Assembly: GCF_000807855.2 (NCBI RefSeq)
Contig: NZ_JRYR02000002.1
Location: 883,756-947,755 of the forward strand
DNA length: 64,000 bases
Source of the DNA: Flammeovirga pacifica
GTDB taxonomy: Bacteria > Bacteroidota > Bacteroidia > Cytophagales > Flammeovirgaceae
Direction: 5' to 3'
The notes below the pieces were generated by a model. It made no database searches. It was not told where the DNA came from and saw only the letters and a list, made by a program, of their open reading frames with translations. Shown here one piece after another: positions 54,152 through 62,746 of this stretch. The stretch's first letter is position 1, and every line of letters begins with the position of its first letter. Position numbers and translations under genes: made by a program.

Positions 54152-55192
54152 TTAATATTTAGTTCCCTTTGTCTTAGAGTATAGTTGAGTCAGGCGATCG
54201 ACTAATGAAGCATACATCTCATTTTTACGGTTTTGTACACTAAACTTTCTTTCTCTATATACCTGTTCTGCTAATTCCCATGAACTACAAGGGTTTTTGT
54301 AATTCCATTTCTTTGTCTCTGCTCGATCCACCCAGTAATTGGGTCTTTCTACAGGAAAAGGTTTGATATAATTTCCTGTCCATCCTCCAAATTCTGGATG
54401 ATTAGGATGAATAGTTGGATCTAATAAAAACATAAAAGGTATTGCCTTGTCGAGTACTAATGTTGGTTGAGTGTTATTAAGCATGATTTTACCTAATGCA
54501 CCACATTGCCCAACCTTATTCATAACCTCATTAGAAACTTCCCCTTCCGAGATACCTTTATATGCCCAATCGTTTTCTATCCACCATAAAGATTTAAATC
54601 TGTTGTAGATTTCTGTTCGACCCCATCCGTTCCAATTTAGATTACCACAAACATCTTCATCCGGAGATTTAATACCTGTTCCTATCGAAATCAATCGAAT
54701 TTTATTTTCAATATCTGGGGCTAATAACAAGGCTTCTTTTACCACTTTCATATTACCTAACATCAAAATCCATAAAGGTTGCTCTGTTTTTTGTCTAGCA
54801 GCTTGTATAATTTTGATGGCTGCTTTCTCTTTATCCCTACAAACAAGAGAAGCTAAATCTTTAGGTGATGGAAATCTATTTTCATGAAACTGAAAACTGA
54901 CATTCTCATAGTCTTTTTGATATAAATTGAGTAAATCACTCAATCTATCTGAAGAAGAATCTGAGGGTCTACATGTAATAATTGATTCAATTTGAACAAA
55001 ATCAGCATACCATAACATATAGACTATTGCATACTCATCGGCCTTATAATACCTAGTTGTATTTATATCTGTAGTAATAATTACTCTGGGCTTCTCTACC
55101 TTCGGCGACTCCTTTTGCTGCATATTCTTAGAGCAGGCTCCTACTCCAAAAGAGAACAAAATTAACAACACTATAGAGTACATTCTTTTCAT
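54152..55192 (-). CDS. DUF1593-like (nucleoside-hydrolase-related) lipoprotein
   Basis: 346 residues. Lipobox GVGAC. The core resembles DUF1593, itself related to nucleoside hydrolases: PRVIITTDI, a spaced DEYAIVYMLWYADFVQIESII, and LWILMLGNMKVVKEAL. The usual D-x-D-x-x-x-DD calcium site of nucleoside hydrolases is altered (TTDINTTRYYKADEYA), so N-glycosidase activity is uncertain. It is the first gene of the nine-gene mannan operon, 34 bases behind a TACATTTG -7 element. A role in glycan binding or processing at the outer membrane is possible, but function is unknown. The family call is tentative. Confidence 0.6.
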   Translation of the reverse strand: MKRMYSIVLLILFSFGVGACSKNMQQKESPKVEKPRVIITTDINTTRYYKADEYAIVYMLWYADFVQIESIITCRPSDSSSDRLSDLLNLYQKDYENVSFQFHENRFPSPKDLASLVCRDKEKAAIKIIQAARQKTEQPLWILMLGNMKVVKEALLLAPDIENKIRLISIGTGIKSPDEDVCGNLNWNGWGRTEIYNRFKSLWWIENDWAYKGISEGEVSNEVMNKVGQCGALGKIMLNNTQPTLVLDKAIPFMFLLDPTIHPNHPEFGGWTGNYIKPFPVERPNYWVDRAETKKWNYKNPCSSWELAEQVYRERKFSVQNRKNEMYASLVDRLTQLYSKTKGTKY

Positions 55193-55233
55193 TAAATTAC
55201 AGATATAAGTCTAGATTTTTTTAGATCACAATT

Positions 55234-55241
55234 CAAATGTA
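55234..55241 (-). promoter_or_regulatory. Candidate -7 element of the mannan operon (TACATTTG)
   Basis: Reads TACATTTG on the minus strand, 41 bases before the DUF1593 ATG. The nearest TTG upstream is only 14 bases away, shorter than usual. The same octamer occurs on the plus strand before susC. Confidence 0.5.
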
Positions 55242-55693
55242 CATCAAACACTAAACAAGGGTAGGGAGATTTTTATTTTTGATGAATACAGTGAAATGAA
55301 AGGAAATAAATAACGAGAATTACAAAAGGTTATTTTTTATCACAATATCCATTTTTACATACAATAAAGGGGTTTTTATAGGTTCATATTTTACAATAAA
55401 ACAAAAATAAAGCAATAAAAAACAACCTAATAAAATGACATTTTTATCAATAAAACTACAAATAGAAAACTGTTAAAATAGTGGGAATATTTATAATTTT
55501 CCACTTTTTAATCCATATTGATATATACTCCTTTCAGAAAGAAAGAAAACGAATAGAACTACTTATCTAAAAGAGTAATTTTTCATCAAAAAAGTTAAAT
55601 TATTCCATAAATAAAATTTCACTATCATGATAAATATATTTTTTTCAACTCCTTTTTGTCAAAAATCAACCTCGGATTAATTAGTGTTCACCC

Positions 55694-55701
55694 TACATTT
55701 G
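55694..55701 (+). promoter_or_regulatory. Candidate -7 element of the susC operon (TACATTTG)
   Basis: TACATTTG lies 87 bases before the SusC ATG. No well-spaced TTTG was found. The remaining part of the 596-base divergent region (55193-55788) is very AT-rich, and I see no clear operator in it. Confidence 0.5.
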
Positions 55702-55788
55702 TATACATAACGCCGCGGTTATTTATTATTCTTAATTCAACTAAACTATTTAGGTTGAATAACAACAAAACGATAAAAAGAGATAATC

Positions 55789-58700
55789 ATGCAGATCTTT
55801 AAAAATTTTTTTCTGCTGTTCATCGCTATTACACTTTCGATTAGTGCTTACGCACAAGAACGTATAATACAAGGTAGTATTAAAGATGAAACAGATGGAC
55901 CTCTTCCAGGGGTGAACGTAACTATTGTTGGGAGTTCTACGGGTACGATTACAGATTTTGATGGTAAATTTAAATTAAACATACCTTCAGATGGAACTAT
56001 TTTAAGATTCTCCTCTATAGGGTATAAAACAACTGAATTAGATGTAGGTTCCAAAACGGAGATCAACATGAATATGGAAGTTGATTTAGAAGAACTAGAT
56101 GAGGTAGTAGTCATTGGTTATGGTACTGCAAAGAAAAGTGATGTGACTGGATCAGTTTCTACTGTGAAGTCGGAAGAACTTACAGTAATTGCAACTGAAG
56201 ATGTTAATAAAGCACTTCAAGGTCGTGTTCCAGGTGTTCAAGTAACCAACTCTGGTAACCCTGCAAGTGGATCTAAAGTAAGAGTAAGAGGTATTGGTAC
56301 TATCAATAATTCCGATCCTTTATATGTTGTTGACGGTTTCCCGATGCAAGATATCTCTCATATTGCTCCTCAAGATGTGGAATCTATGGAAGTATTAAAA
56401 GATGCTTCTGCCACAGCAGTGTATGGTTCAAGAGGTGCGAATGGTGTGATTTTAATTTCCACAAAAAAGGGTAAAGCAAGTAGTAAATATACTTATACAT
56501 TTAATGCTCAATCTGGTGTAAAACAAGCGGCTAATGTTATTGAAATGGCCAATGCATCAGAATATGCTCAACTAGGATTGGAAGCTGGACGTTTTGCTGA
56601 GGGAACAGATGAGTTTGAACAATTATCTTATGTTGCTAACGGAAATTATCAAGGTACAGACTGGCAAGATGAACTTTTACGACAAGGCTCTTTCCAAAAT
56701 TATAACTTTGGTATTAATGGTGGTTCTGAAAAGAATCAATTCAACTTCTCAACATCATATGTTAAGGATGAAGGTATTTTAAAAGGTACTGACTTAGAGA
56801 AGTTCTTTGTAAAATTTAATAACAATCACAAGCTAACTCATTGGTTAGACTTTGGACAAAATGTTGCCTATACGCATGCAAATTACTCTTTAACGAACTT
56901 GAATGATATCTATTCAAGTCCTCTAACACAGTCTTTATGGGCTGATCCTATCACTCCTGTATTTAATCCTGATGGCAGCTATGCTAGAGCAAATTGGTCG
57001 TACAATAACAACCCTGCTCGTATGGCTGATCAAGAACAATACAAAAGATCATTTGATAACAGAATTGTAGGTAACTTCTCTTTGAATGCTAAAGCATCAA
57101 AAAATTTATCTTTCACTTCTAACTTTGGAGTAGATTACAGAAATCAATCTCAGAAAATGTATCTACCTGCCTATTATGTTTCTAATGAAGAACAACGAAT
57201 GACTTCTCAATTAGATGAACATAGAAACATTCGCTTTGACTGGGTTTGGTCTAACTATGCTAACTATACGAAAACGTTTGGTAAACACACTGTTGGTGGA
57301 ATGGTAGGTATGGAAATGCAATACTTTAGCTACAACAATATGATGGCTACAGGTTTTGATGTTCCATTTAATCCCAACATGAGATATTTAGGTGCAGCAA
57401 AAGGATCTGATTTCTTTGCTACTTCTTCTCAAGGTGCTAATGCTTTACAATCTTATTTTGCACGTGCCAATTATGGTTTTGATAACAAATACCTTTTAAC
57501 GGCAACATTCAGAGCTGATGGTTCTTCTAAATTTGCAGATGGAAATCGTTGGGGCTTCTTCCCTTCTTTCTCTGCTGGATGGAATATGAAAGAAGAGGAC
57601 TTCTTAAAGCAATCAGATATCGTTTCTCAATTAAAACTAAGAGCCGGATGGGGTGAAGTAGGTAACCAATCTTCAGCGGGTAACAATGATTACTTGTCTA
57701 CAGTTACTAATAATCTTAGATATGTAGTCGATGGTCAAGTAATCGAAGGTAGAATTCCAACTACACTTTCTAATCCTGATTTAAGATGGGAGTCTGCAGA
57801 AATGACCAATGTAGGTTTGGATATGGGATTATTTAATGATCAATTAACCTTTACTGCAGAGTATTTTATTAAAAACACAAAAGATATGGTAGTACCTCAG
57901 CCAGTTCCAGATTATGTGGGTGCTAACTCTCCTAATGTGAACGTAGGTACTATGCAGAATAAAGGTTTTGAATTTGCTGTGAATTACAGAAATGTAGAAC
58001 ACGAAGTAAAATGGAATATCGGTGCCAACATTGCAGTAATTAATAATCAAATTACTAACCTAGGTGAAACAGGCCATATTGACGGTGGTTATATCGATAA
58101 ATTAGGATTCACTACGAGAACAGAAGAAGGACAAGAAGTGGCTTATTTCTATGGATATCAAACTGATGGTATTTTCACTAGTCAATCACAATTAGATGCC
58201 CATGTTGATGCAGAAGGAAATCCTCTTCAACCTAACGCTTCAGTAGGTGATGTAAAGTTTGTTGATATTAACGGTGATGGTGTAATTGATGATGACGACA
58301 AAACTAACTTAGGTTCGGCTATTCCAACATTTACAGGTTCATTTAATATTGGTGTTGAATATAAAGGATTTGACTTAAATCTATTCTTCACTGGTTCTTA
58401 CGGTAATGAAGTCGCTAATATTCAAAAGTTCTGGATTGAGGATTCTAATGCTCAGAAAAATCAATCTAAAAATTATTATGATAATCGTTTCCACCCAGAA
58501 AACAATCCTAACGGAACGTTGCCAAGAGTGGTATCAGGTGATCCTAATAACAACAGAAGATTCTCTGATCGTTACGTAGAAGATGCTTCTTATTTAAGAT
58601 TGCAAAACGTACAATTGGGATACTCATTCGCAGATGATCTTTGTAAAAAAATACATGTACAACGTTTAAGAGTGTATGGTTCTGTAGATAACCTTTTCAC

Positions 58701-58830
58701 TTTAACTAATTACAGTGGTTATGATCCAGAAGTTTCTGATCATTACAATGACCCATTAGCACAAGGTGTAGACATTGGCAACTACCCTAAATCAACTACA
58801 TACTCTTTAGGTATAAATGTTACTTTTTAA
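55789..58830 (+). CDS. SusC/RagA-family TonB-linked outer-membrane transporter
   Basis: 1013 residues. Signal peptide (cleavage near SAYAQ), carboxypeptidase-regulatory-like domain (about 26-105; IQGSIKDETDGPLPGVNVTI), TonB-box/plug start (LDEVVVIGYGTAKKSDVTGSVSTV, about 105-125), plug with RVRGIGTINNSDPLYVVDGFP and VLKDASATAVYGSRGANGVI, and the C-terminal barrel ending SLGINVTF. An EF-hand-like loop (DINGDGVIDDDD) lies near residue 830. It imports oligosaccharides captured by the SusD partner, presumably mannan fragments given the divergent operon. First of three co-oriented genes, 28 bases before susD. Confidence 0.93.
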   Translation: MQIFKNFFLLFIAITLSISAYAQERIIQGSIKDETDGPLPGVNVTIVGSSTGTITDFDGKFKLNIPSDGTILRFSSIGYKTTELDVGSKTEINMNMEVDLEELDEVVVIGYGTAKKSDVTGSVSTVKSEELTVIATEDVNKALQGRVPGVQVTNSGNPASGSKVRVRGIGTINNSDPLYVVDGFPMQDISHIAPQDVESMEVLKDASATAVYGSRGANGVILISTKKGKASSKYTYTFNAQSGVKQAANVIEMANASEYAQLGLEAGRFAEGTDEFEQLSYVANGNYQGTDWQDELLRQGSFQNYNFGINGGSEKNQFNFSTSYVKDEGILKGTDLEKFFVKFNNNHKLTHWLDFGQNVAYTHANYSLTNLNDIYSSPLTQSLWADPITPVFNPDGSYARANWSYNNNPARMADQEQYKRSFDNRIVGNFSLNAKASKNLSFTSNFGVDYRNQSQKMYLPAYYVSNEEQRMTSQLDEHRNIRFDWVWSNYANYTKTFGKHTVGGMVGMEMQYFSYNNMMATGFDVPFNPNMRYLGAAKGSDFFATSSQGANALQSYFARANYGFDNKYLLTATFRADGSSKFADGNRWGFFPSFSAGWNMKEEDFLKQSDIVSQLKLRAGWGEVGNQSSAGNNDYLSTVTNNLRYVVDGQVIEGRIPTTLSNPDLRWESAEMTNVGLDMGLFNDQLTFTAEYFIKNTKDMVVPQPVPDYVGANSPNVNVGTMQNKGFEFAVNYRNVEHEVKWNIGANIAVINNQITNLGETGHIDGGYIDKLGFTTRTEEGQEVAYFYGYQTDGIFTSQSQLDAHVDAEGNPLQPNASVGDVKFVDINGDGVIDDDDKTNLGSAIPTFTGSFNIGVEYKGFDLNLFFTGSYGNEVANIQKFWIEDSNAQKNQSKNYYDNRFHPENNPNGTLPRVVSGDPNNNRRFSDRYVEDASYLRLQNVQLGYSFADDLCKKIHVQRLRVYGSVDNLFTLTNYSGYDPEVSDHYNDPLAQGVDIGNYPKSTTYSLGINVTF

Positions 58831-58858
58831 TCTTCAACCTTAATAAAGAAGAAAGGAA

Positions 58859-60481
58859 ATGAAACTAAAAAATATATTAATTAAAGTATTGGCATGTTCT
58901 AGCATGTTGATCGCAACAGCAAGTTGTTCAAGTTTTCTAGATAGAGAGCCTCAAGGACAAGCAGTAGATACTCCAGCATATTATGACGATGTTGAAAATG
59001 CACAATTGGCAGTAAATGCTTGTTACCAAGCTATTGCACAAGACCAAGGCGTTGTTGCTCATATGCAAGAATGGATGTTTGGAGAAGTAATGTCTGATAA
59101 TGCTTGGAAAGGTGGCTCTGATTTTGGAGATATGCAAGATGTTCAGATGCTAAAAGAATGGACTGCCGTAAACGTAAATGCTACTTCACATTCAGCATGG
59201 AAAACGTATTACCAAGCTATCCATAGAGCAAATACAGCTATAAAAGGTATTTCTCCTGCTACTAGTTTTGATGAAACAACTAGAGATCAGTTAGTAGGTG
59301 AAGCTTTATTTATCAGAGCTTATAGCTACTTCTATTTAGTACGTTTATTTGGTGATGTGCCTTTATTTACTGAACCTGTTTCTCCAGATCAGATTGGAAA
59401 TGTGGGAAGATCGTCGGTAAAAGATGTATTGACTCAAATTGAAGCTGATTTTTCTGAAGCAGCTGATAAATTAGGCAATAGATCTGAAATGGATCTTGGT
59501 AGAGCAACATCTGGAGCTGCTAAGGCCTACTTGGCTAGAGTAATCATGTATGATATAGGTATTTGGAATGCAAATAATCATACTTGGCAAGAAGTATTTG
59601 ATTTAACTAACGAAGTAATTGCTTCAAGTCAGTATTCTTTGGCCTTCAATTTGGCTGAAGTATTTGAAATAGATGGCGAAAACGGTGTTGGTTCTATCTT
59701 CGAAGTGCAACATACTACTTCAAACACAGGATGGGCCAATCAAAATACGGGTTCTAGTTCCCCTATCCTTACAGCACCTAGAGGTACTGGAGATATCAAA
59801 GGTTGGGGTTGGGGATTCTTAAATCCATCACAAGATCTTGTAGATGAATTTGAAGCCAATGATCCTCGTTTAGAATGGACAGCTGGTCAAGATGGTCAAT
59901 TTGCCCATGGTGTCGCTCAAGGTGTTTCTACTTCTCAGTTCTTATCAGGATACTTCCCTAGAAAGGTACTGATGGATCAAGCACTGCGTCCTAACGAACA
60001 ATCTGATAACCCTCAGAATCAACGTAAATTCAGATACGCAGATTTATTATTAATGAATGCGGAAGCTGCTTATCATACTGGAAATGAATCTATGGCTCGC
60101 CAAAGAGTAAATGAGGTAAGAGATAGAGCAAGAAAAATGACCTACCCTAAGGGCTGGAATGAAAGTGATAATACTTATTCTGATAGAGATAATTCGGCAG
60201 CACTTCCAGAAGTAACCGCCTCAGGTAATCTACTAATAGAAGCTATCCTTCATGAAAGAAGAGTGGAGTTATCTTTGGAAGGGTTAAGGTTCTGGGACTT
60301 ACTGAGAACAGGTCAATTAGAAACTGCTCTTCAAAAAGATAATATAGGCTACAGAGAAGACCTTACTGGTGCTACAGTAGTGAGTAATATGGAAGGTAAG
60401 AAATTAAACGGCATTCCTGTTTTACCTATTCCTGCTGCTGAAGTAGCTTCATTTGGATTATCACAAAACCCTGGCTACTAA
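58859..60481 (+). CDS. SusD/RagB-family glycan-binding lipoprotein
   Basis: 540 residues. Lipobox ATASC followed by SSFLDREPQGQ, the usual SusD opening. TPR-like helices (about 60-330) and the C-terminal RagB region: RKFRYADLLLMNAEAAYHTGN, ARQRVNEVRDRAR, ILHERRVELSLEGLRFWDLLRTG and the ending NGIPVLPIPAAEVASFGLSQNPGY. It forms the lid over the SusC barrel and binds oligosaccharides at the surface. It lies 28 bases after susC. A long-loop hairpin and a 135-base gap separate it from the surface glycan-binding protein gene. Confidence 0.93.
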   Translation: MKLKNILIKVLACSSMLIATASCSSFLDREPQGQAVDTPAYYDDVENAQLAVNACYQAIAQDQGVVAHMQEWMFGEVMSDNAWKGGSDFGDMQDVQMLKEWTAVNVNATSHSAWKTYYQAIHRANTAIKGISPATSFDETTRDQLVGEALFIRAYSYFYLVRLFGDVPLFTEPVSPDQIGNVGRSSVKDVLTQIEADFSEAADKLGNRSEMDLGRATSGAAKAYLARVIMYDIGIWNANNHTWQEVFDLTNEVIASSQYSLAFNLAEVFEIDGENGVGSIFEVQHTTSNTGWANQNTGSSSPILTAPRGTGDIKGWGWGFLNPSQDLVDEFEANDPRLEWTAGQDGQFAHGVAQGVSTSQFLSGYFPRKVLMDQALRPNEQSDNPQNQRKFRYADLLLMNAEAAYHTGNESMARQRVNEVRDRARKMTYPKGWNESDNTYSDRDNSAALPEVTASGNLLIEAILHERRVELSLEGLRFWDLLRTGQLETALQKDNIGYREDLTGATVVSNMEGKKLNGIPVLPIPAAEVASFGLSQNPGY

Positions 60482-60487
60482 TAATAA

Positions 60488-60586
60488 ATGGGGCTGTTTT
60501 AACTACTATTTACTTGTTAATTGGATAAGTTCAAATGACATTCCTCGACCATTAAATCGTAACTATAGTAAAAGTAACAGCCCCAT
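60488..60586 (+). repeat. Long-range inverted repeat between susD and the SGBP gene
   Basis: Perfect 11-bp arms ATGGGGCTGTT (60488-60498) and AACAGCCCCAT (60576-60586), 77-base loop, starting 7 bases after the susD stop. The right arm is followed by ATTT only. It may act as a partial terminator or mRNA stabiliser that lowers expression of the downstream gene. Confidence 0.5.
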
Positions 60587-60616
60587 ATTTCTTCACTAGA
60601 ATTTAGATTAGAAATA

Positions 60617-62341
60617 ATGAATATTATAAAAAAAATACATAAGGTGACATTCGGAATAGCCTTCTTAGGGATGGCTTTCGGAATAGAGTCTTGTACTTCT
60701 CAAAAAGAGTACAATCAATCAAATGATATCAGTTATCCTCAACCAACAATTGTTGAATCTAACTTGCAAAACCCTACTGTAATTGGAGAACCATTTGTTG
60801 TCGTTGGTGAAAATTTCAAAAATGCTCAAGTTTACTTAGGTGATACTCCTTGCTCAAGTATAGTGGTAAGTGCCTCTGAAGATACTATTAAAGCTAACCT
60901 TCCAAGAATCTTTGACATCTCTCATTTAAGAGTGATCAATGCTTACAAACAAGAAGTTCTTTCTGAAGCAGAATATACTCCTGTATATCCCCTTACAGAA
61001 AATGTAGAATACCCCACTTTTATTACAAGAGGGCAGGTATTTGCCATAAAAGGGACAAATGTAGATTTAATCTATAAAGTAATTATTGATGGTCAAACGG
61101 TTGAGGTAGACGGTTCGAAAGGTAATCCTTCTCAAATCAATGTTCTTGCTCCAAGTAGCTTAGCTGATGAAGTGGTCATTAGTGTTTTTACTTACAATGA
61201 AGACTCTAATGTACCTGATTCTAAATCGATTACTGTAGAAGATGCAGGTGAATTTTTCGATCCTGTTCCTCCATATGTACTTTTTGATTTTGAAGATGGT
61301 GTTAACCCTTATGAACCTGGTGATGTGACTCCTGAAAATGGTTTGGATGCGGGATCAGGTATTTCTAAAGGCAGAGGTGACCACTACTTAACTGTTAGAA
61401 AAGCAGATGCTGATGGTTGGACATCTTGGATGGGACAACTTTATTATGGTAACCCTATTGATTTAGTCACTTTTACAGATCCACACTTGAGTTTCCAAAT
61501 CAACTCGGAAACTTCTCAGGGATATTTCCAGTTAGAAGTAGGACAAAATGATACTAAAAATGGTGCTGACTTTAAACCTGGCTTTACAGGAAATGAAGGA
61601 GATAATTATGTATTCCGTGCTACTAATAACGAATGGCAATGGGTAACAGTACGACTTAAAGATCTTGAACTTTCTGATTGGGGCGGTGGTTTAGAAGCCA
61701 TTGATATCAAAGGTACTTTAGATTTTGTAAAACTATCTTACAAACAAGGTAATGGTGCAAACCCTTTCATTCTAAACTTGGATAATGTCATGATTACTGA
61801 TGGCCCTGTAATTGTCTCTCATGATTTAGAAGACTTCGAAACTTCTACTTACAAATGGGATGATAACGGTGGTGGAGCCACTCATGGAATTGATGGTGGT
61901 AGCATGGCTGCCCATATTGGTGACCATTATTTAAATGTTCATTTAAACGGAGCGACAGGTTGGAATTGGACAGGTGCTTTACAAATGGATAACTCGAATA
62001 ACTTGGACCTTTCGGGAGTAACAGATCCACACCTTTCATTCTGGGTAAATACAGGAGATGCAAAAGGTAACCTTCAATTCGAAATTTTCCAGAATGCAAC
62101 AAAATTTGGAGGAAATATCGATACTGAGAATTACTTTGTTCAAACCAATGGAGAATGGCAATTGTATACATTCAGATTAAGTACAATGGCTTGGAGTAAT
62201 TGGGGCGGCGACGCTGAAAAACCAGACTTTGGTGGCACTTTAGATTACATCGCAATTGGTTTCTCTACTGGTAATATTGATGGAGAACGTTATGAAGTGA
62301 ATTTAGATGGGGTTGTCATCTCTGATGGACCAATGTTCTAA
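60617..62341 (+). CDS. Surface glycan-binding protein with tandem modules
   Basis: 574 residues. Lipoprotein signal (FGIESC, Cys26), then two IPT/TIG-like beta domains (about 40-210; GEPFVVVGENF and RGQVFAIKGTNV), and two related modules of about 175 residues (218-392 and 398-574). Parallel segments: GDHYLTVRKADADGWTSWMG against GDHYLNVHLNGATGWNWTG; DPHLSFQIN against DPHLSFWVN; LSDWGGG against WSNWGGD; LDFVKLSY against LDYIAIGF; NLDNVMITDGP against NLDGVVISDGP. Conserved Trp residues suggest carbohydrate platforms. It occupies the SusE/F position after susD and likely binds mannan at the cell surface. The modules are not assigned to a CBM family. Confidence 0.82.
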   Translation: MNIIKKIHKVTFGIAFLGMAFGIESCTSQKEYNQSNDISYPQPTIVESNLQNPTVIGEPFVVVGENFKNAQVYLGDTPCSSIVVSASEDTIKANLPRIFDISHLRVINAYKQEVLSEAEYTPVYPLTENVEYPTFITRGQVFAIKGTNVDLIYKVIIDGQTVEVDGSKGNPSQINVLAPSSLADEVVISVFTYNEDSNVPDSKSITVEDAGEFFDPVPPYVLFDFEDGVNPYEPGDVTPENGLDAGSGISKGRGDHYLTVRKADADGWTSWMGQLYYGNPIDLVTFTDPHLSFQINSETSQGYFQLEVGQNDTKNGADFKPGFTGNEGDNYVFRATNNEWQWVTVRLKDLELSDWGGGLEAIDIKGTLDFVKLSYKQGNGANPFILNLDNVMITDGPVIVSHDLEDFETSTYKWDDNGGGATHGIDGGSMAAHIGDHYLNVHLNGATGWNWTGALQMDNSNNLDLSGVTDPHLSFWVNTGDAKGNLQFEIFQNATKFGGNIDTENYFVQTNGEWQLYTFRLSTMAWSNWGGDAEKPDFGGTLDYIAIGFSTGNIDGERYEVNLDGVVISDGPMF

Positions 62342-62360
62342 GATTCTTTCTTGATAATAT

Positions 62361-62397
62361 AACTCCTGTTCGACTATGGTTGAGCAGGAGTTTTTTT
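62361..62397 (+). terminator. Terminator of the susC-susD-SGBP operon
   Basis: Stem AACTCCTGTTC (62361-62371) with GAGCAGGAGTT (62382-62392), one G-U pair, 10-base loop, followed by seven T. Confidence 0.85.
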
Positions 62398-62746
62398 CAT
62401 CTCTCTTTTTTGCTCTAAAATAAATTTGATAATTAACCTTGTTCATGATAGAACATCAATCATTTATATAAAAAATCAACGATTCTATTTCTACCTAAAT
62501 AACAATGTACAAAAACATCCATTTACCATATGTTTATTCAAGGCTTCCTCTAAATAAAAAAAAATTTACCCCCTATAACTTTACAAGTACCACTAAATAA
62601 AACCTCAAAATTCAGTTTTTGTCTAGTTTAAATCTTTGCTTACACATCATAAAAACACTTATTTGACACCGAAATGAAGATGCTATTTCTAAATTAAAAA
62701 CTTTAATCAAGCCTCATACGACAAGGCCCAACTTAACTTATTTGAA

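Noticed and set aside
42081-55693. Octamer TTCACCCT near 42081 and 55686 as a shared mannan-locus operator
   Set aside because: The same octamer occurs inside unrelated coding regions, and the orientation relative to the genes differs.
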